Shown in pieces: positions 22,936-23,772 of a stretch of 23,772 nt of DNA. The DNA is from Bacteroidales bacterium UBA7569. Its GTDB lineage: Bacteria > Bacteroidota > Bacteroidia > Bacteroidales > Paludibacteraceae. The stretch covers positions 1-23,772 of the forward strand of contig DLLF01000027.1 of NCBI GenBank assembly GCA_002477945.1, written 5' to 3'. The notes beneath the pieces are model-generated. The model saw nothing but the letters and a program-made list of their open reading frames with translations, made no database searches and was not told the DNA's origin. The first letter of the stretch is position 1. Each line of letters begins with the position of its first letter. The position numbers were made by a program, and so were the translations under genes.

Positions 22936-23772
22936 TTAACCTATTCGACGGTATTCCGTCGGTGTAATCCCTGCATGCCGTTTGAAGAACCGCACAAAGT
23001 GCTGCGGGTGTTGGAAGCCTGTCTGCATTGCCACTTCTTTGATGGTCAGTTCGGGGCTTTGCAGTTGCCGTTTGGCGTACTCGAACAGGCGCAGGGCGAT
23101 ATACTCTTGTGCACTCTTGCCTGTCTCGGCTTTCACCATATCGCCGAAATAGTTGGGCGACAGGTGTACACGGTCGGCAAAATACTTCACGGTGGGTATG
23201 CCGTCGGTGGCGGTCTTGCCCGAGTTGATATACTCGTTCAGCAATTCGCTGAAGCGCGAAATCGCCGTGATGTTCATATCCTGACGGGTGATGAACTGCC
23301 GCTCGTAGAAACGCAGGCAGTAGTCTAAGAGCAGTTCCAAGTTGGTGATGATCAGCCGGCGCGAGAACTTGTCTATCGGGTGCTGCAACTCTATGTCGAT
23401 GATATGCATACAGTTCTGCACTACCACTACTTCGTCTTCCGACAGGTGCAATGCCTCGTTGCTGGCGTAGGAGAAGAACGAATAGTCGCGCATCTTCTTT
23501 TCGAGTGTCGTGCCGTGGATAAAATCGGGGTGAAACAATATGCCGATACACTTCGGGCGTGCCACATTGCTTGGTGCTACCTCTATTTCCTGTCCGGGTG
23601 CCATACTGACGATTGTCTCGCAGTCGTAGTCGTATTGCGTCCTGCCGTAGTTGAGTACGCACCCTTTGGTCTCTTTCAGCCAGATGCTGTAGAAATCATA
23701 TACATAGCGCACGCCGGTCGGCACATGTTTGGTGTTCTCGTCAAACCGCACAAACGCCACTTGCGGGTGCAT
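22936..23772 (-). CDS. AraC-family transcriptional regulator (5' end probably outside the window)
   Basis: At least 278 codons. Residues 1 to about 165 are an N-terminal sensing domain with a cupin-like pattern (GCVLNYGRTQYDYDCETIVSMAPGQEIEV). The C-terminal double helix-turn-helix spans about 180-278: first helix pair around VKYFADRVHLSPNYFGDMVK, second around TIKEVAMQTGFQHPQHFVRF, ending ITPTEYRRIG, the usual AraC finish. The only Met at the start coincides with the last three bases of the window. Related proteins usually have about 20 residues before the HP-x-V-x-V-x-x-F strand, so the true start is probably further right. The flavodoxin gene lies 138 bp downstream and is the likely target. 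Confidence 0.9.
   Translation of the reverse strand: MHPQVAFVRFDENTKHVPTGVRYVYDFYSIWLKETKGCVLNYGRTQYDYDCETIVSMAPGQEIEVAPSNVARPKCIGILFHPDFIHGTTLEKKMRDYSFFSYASNEALHLSEDEVVVVQNCMHIIDIELQHPIDKFSRRLIITNLELLLDYCLRFYERQFITRQDMNITAISRFSELLNEYINSGKTATDGIPTVKYFADRVHLSPNYFGDMVKAETGKSAQEYIALRLFEYAKRQLQSPELTIKEVAMQTGFQHPQHFVRFFKRHAGITPTEYRRIG

Noticed and set aside
22901..23662. 253-codon minus-strand frame
   Set aside because: Alternative frame of the AraC-family gene; translation is Arg/His-rich without domain motifs.

Overview
The window looks like a stretch of a Bacteroidales chromosome (Bacteroides/Prevotella-like). The evidence is gene content (GH3-family adenylating enzyme, DUF3109 protein, monofunctional aspartokinase with a C-terminal ACT region, pyruvate phosphate dikinase) and, above all, promoters. 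Six clear promoters have the Bacteroidetes sigma-ABfr form: a TTTG/TTG element, about 20 nt, then TAnnTTTG. Classical Shine-Dalgarno sequences are mostly absent, as is usual in this phylum. I see no tRNA, rRNA, CRISPR array, insertion sequence or phage gene.

Layout. (1) 1-3426: the first codons of a membrane protein leave the window at its left edge. Three envelope genes follow on the minus strand: a lipoprotein, a TPR/DUF6624 periplasmic protein, and an exported EF-hand-like protein with a roughly 190-residue Ser/Arg/Gly tail. The intergenic DNA here carries 30-bp direct repeats, a duplicated leader segment and clusters of GC-rich palindromes. (2) 3510-11025: housekeeping genes, all on the minus strand, in three transcription units each with a recognisable promoter: GH3-ruvX; def-mntP-DUF3109-cinA; ribBA-lipA. 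A 75-codon ORF lies upstream. (3) 11378-18606: plus-strand ppdK with a strong terminator, an orphan promoter plus hairpin that may make a short RNA, then mfd with a downstream outer-membrane-type gene that contains a G8 tract. (4) 18607-19209: about 600 bp without a convincing gene, holding a perfect palindrome and a 22-bp segment shared with the 75-codon ORF. (5) 19210-21791: minus-strand lysC, ribH and a TPR membrane protein. (6) 21951-22243: a plus-strand non-coding RNA gene with its own promoter and terminator. Its folding matches 6S RNA. (7) 22276-23772: an exported flavodoxin-like protein and an AraC-family regulator that runs off the right edge.

Functionally most of the window is core metabolism and maintenance: riboflavin synthesis is split between ribBA and ribH, with lipoate, N-terminal deformylation, manganese export, transcription-repair coupling and aspartate-family amino acids. 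I found no clear new multi-gene system. The less expected signals are the 6S-type RNA, the orphan short-RNA unit before mfd, the repeat-flanked lipoprotein gene, and the G8 tract.
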